From Syntrophaceae bacterium (GTDB lineage: Bacteria > Desulfobacterota > BSN033 > UBA1163), in NCBI GenBank assembly GCA_013388645.1, contig JACAEV010000170.1, positions 1-32,302 on the forward strand: 32,302 bases of DNA, read 5' to 3'. Under the pieces are notes generated by a model that was given only the letters and a program-made list of their open reading frames with translations, ran no database searches and was not told where the DNA came from. The translations under genes were made by a program, and so were the position numbers. Each line of letters opens with the position of its first letter. The first letter of the stretch is position 1. Below are positions 7,918 through 15,852 of the stretch, one piece after another.

Positions 7918-7972
7918 CGAATGATAACGAATTGACCGAATAAAAGATATTCGTGGCATTCGCCACCATTCG
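7918..7972. repeat. Phased palindrome with three CGAAT boxes per arm
   Basis: The left arm has CGAAT at 7918, 7928 and 7937. The right arm has ATTCG at 7949, 7958 and 7968. Box spacings are 5 then 4 bp on the left and, read from the far end of the right arm, also 5 then 4 bp. The three boxes therefore pair exactly while the bases between them mostly do not. A 7-bp loop separates the arms. It begins 2 bp after the ftsB stop and ends 27 bp before the next start. There is no T-tract, so it does not look like an intrinsic terminator. Confidence 0.6.
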
Positions 7973-7999
7973 AGTCCTTCGAAAAAAGGAGTCTTCACA

Positions 8000-8869
8000 A
8001 TGAAATACGAGGGAATGATCTTCCGCCCTCCGAGCGAAGCAGACAGCCTGATCCTCCAAGTCACCGTCGGTTGTTCTTACAACCGATGCACTTTTTGCGG
8101 AGCCTACCAGGGGAAGCGGTTCCGAATGAAACGTTTTGAAGAGATCAAAGAGGATATCGATGAGGTGAGTTCTTACAAGATCCGAAGAGTTTTTTTGGCG
8201 GATGGGGATGCCCTGATCATTCCCCAGGAAGAACTCATTCGAATCCTATCCTATTTAAAGGCCAATTTAAGAGGGCTTGAAAGGATAGGGATTTATGCCA
8301 ATGCAAAAGATATCCTTCGAAAAGAGGTGAAAGAGTTGAGAGCCCTGAAAGACCTGGGATTGGGGATCCTCTATTTAGGGTTGGAGTCAGGAGATCCGGA
8401 GGTACTGAAACGAATTAAGAAGAATGCAACAGTTGACCAGTTGATCCGAGCTGGCAAAAGGGTGAAGGAATCGGGGATTCTTCTTTCGGTGACGGTGATT
8501 TTAGGTTTGGGAGGCGTGGAGGGGAGTCAACCGCATGCTATTGAGACTGGAAAAGTCCTTTCGGAGATGGACCCTGACTATGTTGGCGCTCTTTCTCTCA
8601 TGATCGTTCCAGGAACACCCATTGAAAGGGAAATAGAGACAGGCGAGTTGGTTTTGCCGACTCCTTTCGGTCTGATTCAAGAATTGGAATGGATGATCAC
8701 CCATAGCCATTTCACCCATTGTTTTTTTGCTTCTAATCACGCTTCCAATTACCTTCCTCTCCGGATTCGATTGCCGGAGCAAAAGGAAGAGGCCCTTCAG
8801 CGCATTCGGGAGGTCCTGCGAAGAAAAGATCCCGCATTGCTTAGGCCCGAATATTTGAGAGCGCTATGA
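8000..8869 (+). CDS. Radical SAM enzyme, function unassigned
   Basis: This is 289 residues. The [4Fe-4S] cluster motif is near the N-terminus: Cys25, Cys30 and Cys33 in VTVGCSYNRCTFC, a C-x4-C-x2-C spacing rather than the classic C-x3-C-x2-C, which I associate with a conserved uncharacterised radical SAM group. Further core features are LADGDAL (about 68-74), YANAKD, GLGILYLGLESGDPEVL (the SAM-contacting Gly-Glu strand, about 127-143) and SVTVILGLGG. No B12-binding domain and no extra C-terminal Cys cluster are present. AAAAAGGAG precedes the ATG. Neighbours (ftsB, thioesterase) do not point to a substrate, and I assign none. Confidence 0.8.
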   Translation: MKYEGMIFRPPSEADSLILQVTVGCSYNRCTFCGAYQGKRFRMKRFEEIKEDIDEVSSYKIRRVFLADGDALIIPQEELIRILSYLKANLRGLERIGIYANAKDILRKEVKELRALKDLGLGILYLGLESGDPEVLKRIKKNATVDQLIRAGKRVKESGILLSVTVILGLGGVEGSQPHAIETGKVLSEMDPDYVGALSLMIVPGTPIEREIETGELVLPTPFGLIQELEWMITHSHFTHCFFASNHASNYLPLRIRLPEQKEEALQRIREVLRRKDPALLRPEYLRAL

Positions 8870-8936
8870 AACCCTTAGTAGCAATTCTATTAGGAAAAAA
8901 CAGAGGTAATAAAGGAAGAGTAGGAAGGGGTTACTA

Positions 8937-9341
8937 ATGGCGAGAGACATTGTGGATGTAGAAATTCGGGTTCGATATGCCGAAACGGATCAGATGGGCG
9001 TGGCTTATTATGCGAATTATCTTGTATGGTTTGAAGTGGGGCGTTCTGAATTCTGTCGAAAAAAAGGATTCCGTTATACTGATTTAGAGGCAATAGGGTA
9101 TAGACTGGTTGTCAGCGATGTCTCTTGCCGATATCGGAATTCTGCCCGATATGATGAAATCGTTATTGTTCGAACGTGGCTGAAGGGAGTGAATAAAAGA
9201 ATGATCACCTTTGGATATCAGATTCTTCATAAAGAGGGAGAAGGGGTGATCGCCGACGGAGAAACCCGACACATCTGTGTCGATTCAAATGGTAAAACAA
9301 AGAGCCTTCCCGATAAATTTCTTCTTTGCCTCACCGGGTGA
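8937..9341 (+). CDS. ybgC: YbgC/FadM-type acyl-CoA thioesterase (hotdog fold)
   Basis: This is 134 residues, the normal length for a single 4HBT hotdog domain. The active-site stretch RVRYAETDQMGVAYYANYL (residues 11-29) has the catalytic Asp18 and the G-V-x-Y-x-A-N-Y loop; the helix FEVGR follows. C-terminal strands include ADGETRHICVDSNGK. The family hydrolyses acyl-CoA or acyl-ACP thioesters in the cytoplasm. In proteobacteria ybgC often accompanies the Tol-Pal genes, and the TonB-like and TPR genes upstream echo that setting. However, tolQ/R/A/B and pal are absent here. GGAAGGGG lies about 5 bp before the ATG at 8937. Confidence 0.85.
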   Translation: MARDIVDVEIRVRYAETDQMGVAYYANYLVWFEVGRSEFCRKKGFRYTDLEAIGYRLVVSDVSCRYRNSARYDEIVIVRTWLKGVNKRMITFGYQILHKEGEGVIADGETRHICVDSNGKTKSLPDKFLLCLTG

Positions 9342-9458
9342 TATTCTCGCCTTTTTTAATGTCTGGACGTTTAACTTCTTTAACCTCCATTGGGAGAATT
9401 TGATATCTTCTTGTATTTCCTATTGAAAATTAAGGGTGAATAGGATAATGTTTCAAAA

Positions 9459-10523
9459 ATGGATTCTCCAAAGATTTTAATTTTGAGGCTGAGTGCAATG
9501 GGAGACGTTGTTCGGACACTGCCGGCAGTAAAGGCCTTGAAAGATCGCTACCCTTCCTCCACTGTCATCTGGATCACCGAAGAACCCTCTCAAGCATTCC
9601 TGAAAAGTCAAAAAGAGGTTGACCAGGTCATCTTGTTTCCAAGGAAAAGATGGACAAAAGGGATCAGATCATTCATAGGAATGTGGGGAACGATTGGAGA
9701 GATGTGGAGGTTTATCATCGATCTTCGAAGACAGAAGTTCGATGTGGTTCTCGATTTTCATGGGATTTTTAAAAGTGGGATCCTCTCTTTCCTTTCCGGG
9801 TCCCCAAAACGAGTTGGATATGATCGAAACTCAACTAAAGAAGGGAACTTTTTATTTTCGAATGTCAAAGTGAAACTCCCAAGAGAGAGGATCAGTCGAT
9901 TTCAACGAAACTTGACCCTCCTCCAGGGAATAGGGGTGGAGATGAAGGAAATTGAATATAGCCTTCATATCCCCCCAGAGGACCAACGGTATGTGGAATC
10001 TTTTTTTCAAAATGCCTCAGCCCATCTTAAAAGGCCTTTAATTGCCATCCATCCTGGGACAAGTTCAAAGGCTCTTTTTAAACGATGGATACCCCATCAA
10101 TATGCCCAATTCGCCGATCGATTGGTCAGGAAGCTTCAGGCGAGCGTTCTTTTCACCTGGGGAGCTGAGGAACTCGAATGGGTGAAGGATATTCAAAAAA
10201 TGATGAAGGAGCCCTCAATTCTTGGGCCCAAAACGGAATCGTTGACGCAATTAGGGGAGGTCTATCGTCATTGTGATCTATATGTGGGAGGAGATACTGG
10301 GCCCACGCACATCGCCTCACTGATGGGCGTTCCGACTGTTGTGATCTATGGGCCGACCGACCCCATTGAAAATGAACCTTTTGGGGAGCATATCAAGGTG
10401 AGAAAAGAGGTGGGGTGTAATCCGTGTCACGAGTATTCATGCAAGGAACTTTTCTGTTTAAAAGCTATCTCAGAGGAGGATGTTTTTAAAGCAACCGAAG
10501 AGATTTTGCATCTAACCCCTTGA
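9459..10523 (+). CDS. waaC: GT9 ADP-heptose:LPS heptosyltransferase, WaaC-like
   Basis: This is 354 residues, usual for GT9. The N-terminal KILILRLSAMGDVVRTLPAV holds the acceptor-side loop with the conserved Asp (GD). DFHGIFKSG (about 101-109) matches the D-x-Q-G-L-x-K-S motif of WaaC-type enzymes. HPGTSSKALFKRW and the donor-binding GGDTGPTHIASLMGVPTVVIYGPTDP follow. The C-terminal tail has a cysteine cluster (CNPCHEYSCKELFC). The product adds a heptose to the Kdo region of lipid A-core at the cytoplasmic membrane face. It opens the long glycan operon after a 117-bp AT-rich gap; AGGATA about 11 bp upstream is a weak ribosome site. WaaC rather than another GT9 is an inference from the motif. 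Confidence 0.8.
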   Translation: MDSPKILILRLSAMGDVVRTLPAVKALKDRYPSSTVIWITEEPSQAFLKSQKEVDQVILFPRKRWTKGIRSFIGMWGTIGEMWRFIIDLRRQKFDVVLDFHGIFKSGILSFLSGSPKRVGYDRNSTKEGNFLFSNVKVKLPRERISRFQRNLTLLQGIGVEMKEIEYSLHIPPEDQRYVESFFQNASAHLKRPLIAIHPGTSSKALFKRWIPHQYAQFADRLVRKLQASVLFTWGAEELEWVKDIQKMMKEPSILGPKTESLTQLGEVYRHCDLYVGGDTGPTHIASLMGVPTVVIYGPTDPIENEPFGEHIKVRKEVGCNPCHEYSCKELFCLKAISEEDVFKATEEILHLTP

Positions 10524-10582
10524 AAACCTAATCATATTGACTTGAGAGAGATAATTTAATAATATTTGGCTTTAAATAAAGA

Positions 10583-11644
10583 GTGGATGTTTTGAAAGGC
10601 GATTTTAAACAAATCAATCGTATATTGGTGAGGGGAGTCAATTGGGTAGGGGATACAATCCTCACCTACCCAACAGTACAACAATTAAAGACTCTCTTCC
10701 CCCAATCCCATTTGGCTATCCTCGTTCCAAGATATCTCACCGATTTATGGAAAACATTTCCTTCTGTTGATGAGATTATTCCCTTCCAAAAGAAGAAGGG
10801 GATCAAATCCCTTTGGGAGGACTTGAACCTCAGTCAATCTTTAAAGGAGAGGCATTTTGACCTCGCGGTCATCCTTCCACGGTCTTTCCGGTCTGCACTC
10901 CATATCTACCTTGCTCAAATTCCAGTTCGAATGGGTTATAGAGATGAAGGACGTTCCCTCCTTCTTACCCATCGAATCCATCGAACCCGAGAGATTTTTA
11001 ATGTCCACCGAATCCATTATTATTACAGATTGCTTGAGCCATTCGGAAAGATAGAAGATCCTCCTTCGCCCAAGATTTTTCTCAGAGAGGAAGATCGAAA
11101 ATGGGCAATTCAGGCACTGGCGGAATTGGGAGTTCCAGGCGGGAAGCCCCTGATTGGCATGAATCCCGGGGCAACCTATGGATTGGCGAAATGCTGGCAT
11201 CCTGAACGATTCGGCGAATTAGGAAGGCGGCTTGCGGAGCAATGGCAAACGAACATTCTTTTGTTTGGGAAGGAGGACGAGCAACCCATCATCCATGAGA
11301 TTCGAAGATATTTAGGGACCAAAGGTATTGATTTGGCAGGGAAAACCAGTCTTCTCCAATTAGCTGCCCTTCTGGAGCGATGTGCTCTTCTTGTGACAAA
11401 TGATACAGGCACGATGCATGTTGCGGCAGCAGTGGGCACACCTGTGGTCGCACTCTTCGGGTCAACGCCCCCCCATATGACTGGACCATGGGGAGATCAT
11501 CATGCGGTGGTCAAAAAGGATGTGGAATGCAGTCCTTGCTGGAAAAGAATATGTCCAACCGATCATCGGTGCATGGAACTCATTACCGTCGATGAGGTTG
11601 AGGAGATTGTTAATAAGAAATTGAAAGACCTCAATAATAAATGA
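10583..11644 (+). CDS. waaF: GT9 ADP-heptose:LPS heptosyltransferase II, WaaF-like
   Basis: This is 353 residues. RILVRGVNWVGDTILTYPTV (residues 13-32) is the WaaF signature N-G/W-x-G-D. LAVILPRSFRSALHIYLAQI, GMNPGATYGLAKCWHPERFGELGRRL and the donor site NDTGTMHVAAAVGTPVVALFGSTPP all fit WaaF closely. The tail CSPCWKRICPTDHRCME matches the cysteine-rich end of the preceding GT9, and such tails recur in this family. The enzyme adds the second heptose to the inner core. The GTG start at 10583 lacks a clear ribosome site, so a start a few codons later (TTG at 10592) is possible. Adjacent waaC-like and waaF-like genes form the inner-core module. Confidence 0.88.
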   Translation: MDVLKGDFKQINRILVRGVNWVGDTILTYPTVQQLKTLFPQSHLAILVPRYLTDLWKTFPSVDEIIPFQKKKGIKSLWEDLNLSQSLKERHFDLAVILPRSFRSALHIYLAQIPVRMGYRDEGRSLLLTHRIHRTREIFNVHRIHYYYRLLEPFGKIEDPPSPKIFLREEDRKWAIQALAELGVPGGKPLIGMNPGATYGLAKCWHPERFGELGRRLAEQWQTNILLFGKEDEQPIIHEIRRYLGTKGIDLAGKTSLLQLAALLERCALLVTNDTGTMHVAAAVGTPVVALFGSTPPHMTGPWGDHHAVVKKDVECSPCWKRICPTDHRCMELITVDEVEEIVNKKLKDLNNK

Positions 11645-11684
11645 TGAACAACAAACGATGAACTAAGAACGATGAACGAAAAAC
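11643..11684 (+). repeat. Heptanucleotide repeat array (six 7-bp units)
   Basis: GATGAAC occurs at 11643, 11657 and 11671, alternating with variant units AACAAAC, TAAGAAC and GAAAAAC. All six units end in AAC and are in exact 7-bp phase. The array covers the end of waaF and the start codon (11672) of the following GT2 gene. Confidence 0.6.
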
Positions 11685-12472
11685 AAGGGATGATTGAAAA
11701 AATTCCAGTTTCCGTATATGTTCTCACCACCGATAATCGGAGGACGATTGAACGGTGTCTGAGGAGTCTCACTTGGGCTAAAGAATTGGTCATCGTTGAC
11801 TCTTTCAGTCAGGATGGAACGTATGAGATCTGTCGACAGTATACGGATAAGCTTTATCAGAGAAAGTGGACAGACCATCGTGATCAATATCAATATGCCG
11901 CTGACCTCACTACCCAGGATTGGGTTATGTTTGTTGACGCCGATGAAGAAATTCCCCCTGAATTGGTCGAAGAGATTCGAAGAGAGATCGAAGGAGGAGG
12001 AAAAGAGGTGAATGGTTACTTTGTTTATCGGCGCACCTATTATTTAGGGAGATGGATTCAATACGGAGGATGGTACCCAGATGGTGAGATTCGCCTCTAC
12101 CGGAAAAATAAAGGGAGATGGGAAGGGGGACTCCATGCTAAGTTGGTGGTGGAGGGGGCCATCGGTGTTTTAAAAAATCAATATCTCCATTATACCTATG
12201 GAAATATTTCAGATCAGATTCAGACCATTGATCGATATTCGAGTATTGCTGCGGCAGACCTTTACGAAAGCGGAGAAAAATTTAGTCTCTTCAAGCTCCT
12301 CTTTCATCCTCTTTTCCGATTTTTCAAGGAGTACCTGTGGAAGTCAGGGTTTCGGGATGGATTGCCCGGTCTCATCATTATCGTCTCGACCATGTTTTAT
12401 GTCTTCATCAAATACGCCAAACGATGGGAGTTGACGATTTCAAAGGAGGAGAAAAAGGATGGCACCTCGTGA
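11672..12472 (+). CDS. GT2 glycosyltransferase, WaaE/KdtX-like LPS core enzyme
   Basis: This is 266 residues. The GT2 A-fold is clear: VSVYVLTTDNRRTIERCLRS, WAKELVIVDSFSQDGTYEI, then DWVMFVDADEEIPPEL with the metal-binding DAD at 89-91. ELVIVDSFSQDGT and DADEE(I/R) are hallmarks of the WaaE (beta-1,4-glucosyl to heptose I) group, and its place next to waaC/waaF fits inner-core decoration. The C-terminus holds a hydrophobic stretch (about 229-250) that may sit on the membrane. ATG 11672 lies inside a 7-bp repeat without a good ribosome site; a second ATG (11690) directly follows AAGGG, so the start may be 6 codons later. The end overlaps the epimerase by 14 bp. Confidence 0.8.
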   Translation: MNEKQGMIEKIPVSVYVLTTDNRRTIERCLRSLTWAKELVIVDSFSQDGTYEICRQYTDKLYQRKWTDHRDQYQYAADLTTQDWVMFVDADEEIPPELVEEIRREIEGGGKEVNGYFVYRRTYYLGRWIQYGGWYPDGEIRLYRKNKGRWEGGLHAKLVVEGAIGVLKNQYLHYTYGNISDQIQTIDRYSSIAAADLYESGEKFSLFKLLFHPLFRFFKEYLWKSGFRDGLPGLIIIVSTMFYVFIKYAKRWELTISKEEKKDGTS

Positions 12473-13451
12473 AGAGGTTTTTAAAGGAAAAAAAGTGTTA
12501 GTGACAGGTGGATTGGGATTTATCGGGTCCAATCTTGCTGCTCGGTTGGTGGCGTTGGGGGCCGAGGTTTTCCTCGTGGACAGCCTGATTCCGGAGTACG
12601 GTGGAAATTTATTTAATATTACCGGCATCGAACAAAAGGTTCGGGTCAATATCTCAGACGTCCGGGATGAACACAGCATGCGTTATTTGATTCAGGGGCA
12701 GAATTATCTGTTTAATCTCGCGGGTCAAACGAGTCATATTGATTCGATGCAAGATCCCTATACCGATCTGGAAATCAATAGTAAGGCCCAGCTTTACATC
12801 TTAGAATCCTGTCGGAAGTATAATCCAAAGATTAAGATCATCTTCGCAAGCACCCGTCAGATTTATGGCAGACCGGAATATCTTCCTGTAGACGAAAAAC
12901 ACCCCCTTCGTCCGGTCGATGTGAATGGGATCAACAAAATGGCGGGAGAGTGTTATGCCCTTCTTTACCACCAAGTGTACGGAATACGAGCCTGCGCGCT
13001 TCGTCTCACCAACACCTATGGGCCGCACATGCGAGTCAAGGATGCGCGGCAAACCTTTTTGGGAGTCTGGATTCGGCTTCTTGTTGAGAACAAACCGTTT
13101 GAAGTTTGGGATGGGGATCAGCTCCGTGACTTTACTTATGTGGATGATGCCGTAGAGGCTCTTTTGATGGTGGCCCAAAGCGGCAAAGCCGATGGTCAAA
13201 TATTCAATCTCGGCGGCGATTCTGTGATCAGCCTGAAGGATCTTGCAGACTTGCTGATCAAGGTCAACGGAGGAGGACGCCGTCTCATTCGCTCCTTTCC
13301 ACCTGATCGCAAGCGCATCGATATCGGTGATTATTACGCGGACTTTAGTCGTATCCGGTCTCTTTTGGGCTGGGAGCCAAAAATCCGCCTTCGCGAGGGG
13401 CTGTTGAAGACGCTCACTTTCTATCGCAAAAACCTTAAGCATTACCTTTAA
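12459..13451 (+). CDS. NAD-dependent sugar-nucleotide epimerase/dehydratase (extended SDR) lacking the usual Tyr
   Basis: This is 330 residues, typical for an extended SDR. The Rossmann motif VTGGLGFIGSN (15-25), NLAGQTSHIDS, FASTRQIYG (129-137) and LRLTNTYGP are present, and QLRDFTYVDDAVEALL ends the cofactor and substrate part. The active-site Y-x-x-x-K reads N-G-I-N-K, so the catalytic Tyr is replaced by Asn156 while Lys160 is kept. Ser131/Thr132 provide the usual hydroxyl position. From memory this VNGINK form recurs in a conserved subgroup found in glycan clusters, so the gene is probably intact and not decayed. The substrate is likely a UDP-, GDP- or CDP-sugar and the exact reaction is unknown. 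It overlaps the upstream GT2 and precedes the aminotransferase by 8 bp, fitting one operon. GAGGAGAAAAAGG precedes the ATG. Confidence 0.75.
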   Translation: MAPREEVFKGKKVLVTGGLGFIGSNLAARLVALGAEVFLVDSLIPEYGGNLFNITGIEQKVRVNISDVRDEHSMRYLIQGQNYLFNLAGQTSHIDSMQDPYTDLEINSKAQLYILESCRKYNPKIKIIFASTRQIYGRPEYLPVDEKHPLRPVDVNGINKMAGECYALLYHQVYGIRACALRLTNTYGPHMRVKDARQTFLGVWIRLLVENKPFEVWDGDQLRDFTYVDDAVEALLMVAQSGKADGQIFNLGGDSVISLKDLADLLIKVNGGGRRLIRSFPPDRKRIDIGDYYADFSRIRSLLGWEPKIRLREGLLKTLTFYRKNLKHYL

Positions 13452-13459
13452 GAGGTTCT

Positions 13460-14587
13460 ATGGATCTTGCTCTTTCCATCCCCCTGACCCATCCAAAAGC
13501 AAGCTATCTTGCCTGTAAGGAGGAAATCGATGCGGCCATCAAACGCGTCATGGAGAGCGGACGATATATCCTTGGACAGGAGGTAAAAGCCTTTGAACAA
13601 GAGTTTGCCGCTTACATCGGGGTCCGATTTGGAATAGGCGTGGGCAGCGGTACAGAGGCTTTACATATCGCTTTACGGGCATGCGGGATTCAATCAGGTG
13701 ATGAGGTCATTACGGTATCCCACACTGCAGTGGCTACGGTTGCGGCCATCCAGTTAAGTGGTGCCCGACCGATCTTGATCGATATTGACCGCGACACCTT
13801 AGTGATGGACGTCAGTCAAATTGAACGGGCGATCACCCCACGGACAAAGGCCATCCTCCCCGTGCACCTTTATGGCAATGTGGTGGATATGAAGAGCCTT
13901 CGTTCGATTTCAGAAAGCCATGGATTGTGGGTGATCGAGGATTGTGCCCAATCGCATGGAGCCACTCATCAAGGGCAAAAAAGTGGGACATGGGGAAATA
14001 TCGCTGCCTTCAGTTTCTACCCAACAAAAAATCTCGGTGCCTTTGGAGATGGAGGAATGGTTTTGACCAATGATCCGGAACTCGATGAACGGGTTCGATT
14101 GCTTCGCGAGTATGGTTGGCGCCAACGATATATCAGTGAGATCTTGGGTTTGAATTCCCGATTGGATGAATTACAGGCGACCATTTTGAGAGTCAAGTTG
14201 AAACATCTGGATCAATGGAATGAGGAGAGGAGGAAAAAGGCAAAGATTTATACGGAGAGACTTACCTCTCTGGGAATAGTTTGTCCTTCAGAGAAAGCAG
14301 GAGCCCTACCGGTTTATCATCTCTATGTCATCCGGACAGAGAAGAGGGATGCTTTACAAATGTTTCTGAAGGCAAAGGGGATTGAAACACTCGTCCATTA
14401 TCCCATTCCCATCCATCTCCAAAATGCTTATAAGGGATTAGGATACCGGAAAGGGGATCTTCCCGTAACAGAACAGTGTGCCTCTGAGATCCTCTCACTT
14501 CCCCTTTTTCCAGAGTTGAAAGAGGATGAAATCGAGAGGGTCGTGGAGAGCATCCGATCTTTTATGAAAGCCGCCTCTATCAAATGA
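13460..14587 (+). CDS. DegT/DnrJ/EryC1/StrS-type PLP aminotransferase for nucleotide sugars
   Basis: This is 375 residues, full length. GVGSGTEALHIAL (60-72) binds the PLP phosphate. IEDCAQSHGA has the Asp (161) that contacts the pyridine nitrogen. SFYPTKNLGAFGDGG carries the PLP-linking Lys190. NSRLDELQA and HYPIPIH close the substrate pocket. The family transfers amino groups from glutamate to 3- or 4-keto sugar nucleotides. With the WbpB-WbpD fusion and the WbpI-like epimerase in the same operon, it could be the WbpE step (3-amination of UDP-3-keto-GlcNAcA). The sequence also resembles 3-aminotransferases acting on dTDP-sugars, so the substrate is not settled. The stop codon overlaps the next start by 4 bp (ATGA). 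Confidence 0.85.
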   Translation: MDLALSIPLTHPKASYLACKEEIDAAIKRVMESGRYILGQEVKAFEQEFAAYIGVRFGIGVGSGTEALHIALRACGIQSGDEVITVSHTAVATVAAIQLSGARPILIDIDRDTLVMDVSQIERAITPRTKAILPVHLYGNVVDMKSLRSISESHGLWVIEDCAQSHGATHQGQKSGTWGNIAAFSFYPTKNLGAFGDGGMVLTNDPELDERVRLLREYGWRQRYISEILGLNSRLDELQATILRVKLKHLDQWNEERRKKAKIYTERLTSLGIVCPSEKAGALPVYHLYVIRTEKRDALQMFLKAKGIETLVHYPIPIHLQNAYKGLGYRKGDLPVTEQCASEILSLPLFPELKEDEIERVVESIRSFMKAASIK

Positions 14588-15852
14588 TAGTGAATATAAC
14601 AAATGTCATCCCGGAATTATCTTCCCCCTCACCCCCTCCCTCTTCCCGTGAAAGAGAAGGGAAGGGCGAGGGGAGGAAAAAAATAACCTTTGCGATTGGT
14701 CTTTTGGACTTTTCTAAGAAGAAAGGCGGGGCAGAAAGATATTTGGTTGATCTATGTCGTCGGATGGTGGAAGAAGGCTATGAGGTCCATGTTTATACAG
14801 GACGTCGAGAGGAAGAAGATTTAGGGATTTATTTTCATCGTGTTAAAACCATTCCGTTTCCGAAAAGTCTCCAACTTCTCTCTTTTGCAAGCAGGGCGAC
14901 CCGGGCCATCGAAAAGGGTCATTATGATATCACCTTTGGAGTGGGCAATACATTAAGGGCGGATATTTTGCAGCCCCATGGAGGAGTTCATTGGGCGTGG
15001 TTTTGGCGAAGCCTCAGGGGTTATAGCCATCCATTTCTATGGCTAATAAAATTTTTGGGAAGGGTTTTCAGCTTGAAACAATGGGCCAGCGGGTGGATCC
15101 AGGATGCGCCCTACAAAAGGAGAAATTTTTCAAGGGTGATTGCGATTTCTGATATGGTCAAACAAGACTTGATGCGCTGGTACCAGATCCCTGAGGAAAG
15201 AATCACCGTCGTCTACAATGGTGTGGATATTGACCACTTTCATCCCCGAAATCGTCAATACCGAAATGAGATCAGAAAACGCCATGGCATTGGGGAAGAT
15301 GAATGGGTCATCCTCTTTGTCTCGAATAACTTTCGCATGAAAGGGCTGGCCTTTCTCATCAAGGCATTAGGGAAGGTCGAAACAGCCGCTTCCTCTCCTT
15401 TTAAACTTCTGGTGCTGGGAAGAGGTCATCAGGGTCCTTATTTGCGCATGGCCCAAAAAATGGGGATCTCAGGAAAATTGATCTTCGCCGGCTCCACCCC
15501 TGAGCCGGAAAAATATTATGGTGCCTCTGATTTTCTTATTCATCCTACTTTTTATGATGCCTGTTCATTGACGGTGTTAGAAGCCTTGGCAAGCGGACTG
15601 CCGGTCATCACCACCCATTCCAACGGGGCCGGCGGGATCATCACCCAGGGCCAAGAGGGATTTGTCCTCTCCGACCCTCGAGAGGTAGAGGTATTGGTTG
15701 AGAAAATTTTATTCTATTTGGACCGGAAGAGAATCGAGAGGGCCTCCATCGCCGCTCGCCATTTGGCAGAGTCCTATTCTTTCGAAAGAAATTGGGAGAA
15801 GATGAGAAATATTTTTCAAAATCATCGTTCCGGAGGAAAAAACGAGGGATGA
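14584..15852 (+). CDS. GT4-family glycosyltransferase, WaaG-like, with repeat-derived N-terminus
   Basis: This is 422 residues. The core starts at about residue 33 (KKITFAIGLLDFSKKKGGAERY, matching the G-G-A-E-R loop of WaaG/RfaG). QPHGGVHWAWFWR, VIAISDMVKQDL and VVYNGVDIDHFHP follow. The nucleotide-sugar site HPTFYDACSLTVLEALASGLPVITT has the E-x7-E-like arrangement. WaaG-type enzymes add glucose to heptose in the outer core. The first 30 residues (including PELSSPSPPPSSREREGKG) are encoded by a near-palindromic repeat and have no counterpart in the family. No in-frame start exists between that repeat and the core, so ATG 14584, coupled to the aminotransferase stop by ATGA, seems to be used. 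The end overlaps the acetyltransferase start by 4 bp. Confidence 0.82.
   Translation: MIVNITNVIPELSSPSPPPSSREREGKGEGRKKITFAIGLLDFSKKKGGAERYLVDLCRRMVEEGYEVHVYTGRREEEDLGIYFHRVKTIPFPKSLQLLSFASRATRAIEKGHYDITFGVGNTLRADILQPHGGVHWAWFWRSLRGYSHPFLWLIKFLGRVFSLKQWASGWIQDAPYKRRNFSRVIAISDMVKQDLMRWYQIPEERITVVYNGVDIDHFHPRNRQYRNEIRKRHGIGEDEWVILFVSNNFRMKGLAFLIKALGKVETAASSPFKLLVLGRGHQGPYLRMAQKMGISGKLIFAGSTPEPEKYYGASDFLIHPTFYDACSLTVLEALASGLPVITTHSNGAGGIITQGQEGFVLSDPREVEVLVEKILFYLDRKRIERASIAARHLAESYSFERNWEKMRNIFQNHRSGGKNEG
14622..14678. repeat. Near-palindromic pyrimidine/purine repeat inside the GT4 coding sequence
   Basis: The left arm (14622-14647) is almost pure pyrimidine, opening TTCCCCCTCACCCCCTCCC. The right arm (14654-14678) is its imperfect complement, purine-rich (GAGAAGGGAAGGGCGAGGGG). 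The arms are about 25 nt with a loop around GTGAAA. Its composition resembles common intergenic repeats of the CCCCTC...GAGGGG kind, and a smaller relative lies at 31947-31967. Confidence 0.6.

Noticed and set aside
9423-9449. Promoter TTGAAA/GATAAT ahead of the first heptosyltransferase
   Set aside because: The 15-bp spacing is short and the start codon would be only about 10 bp away; not strong enough to list.
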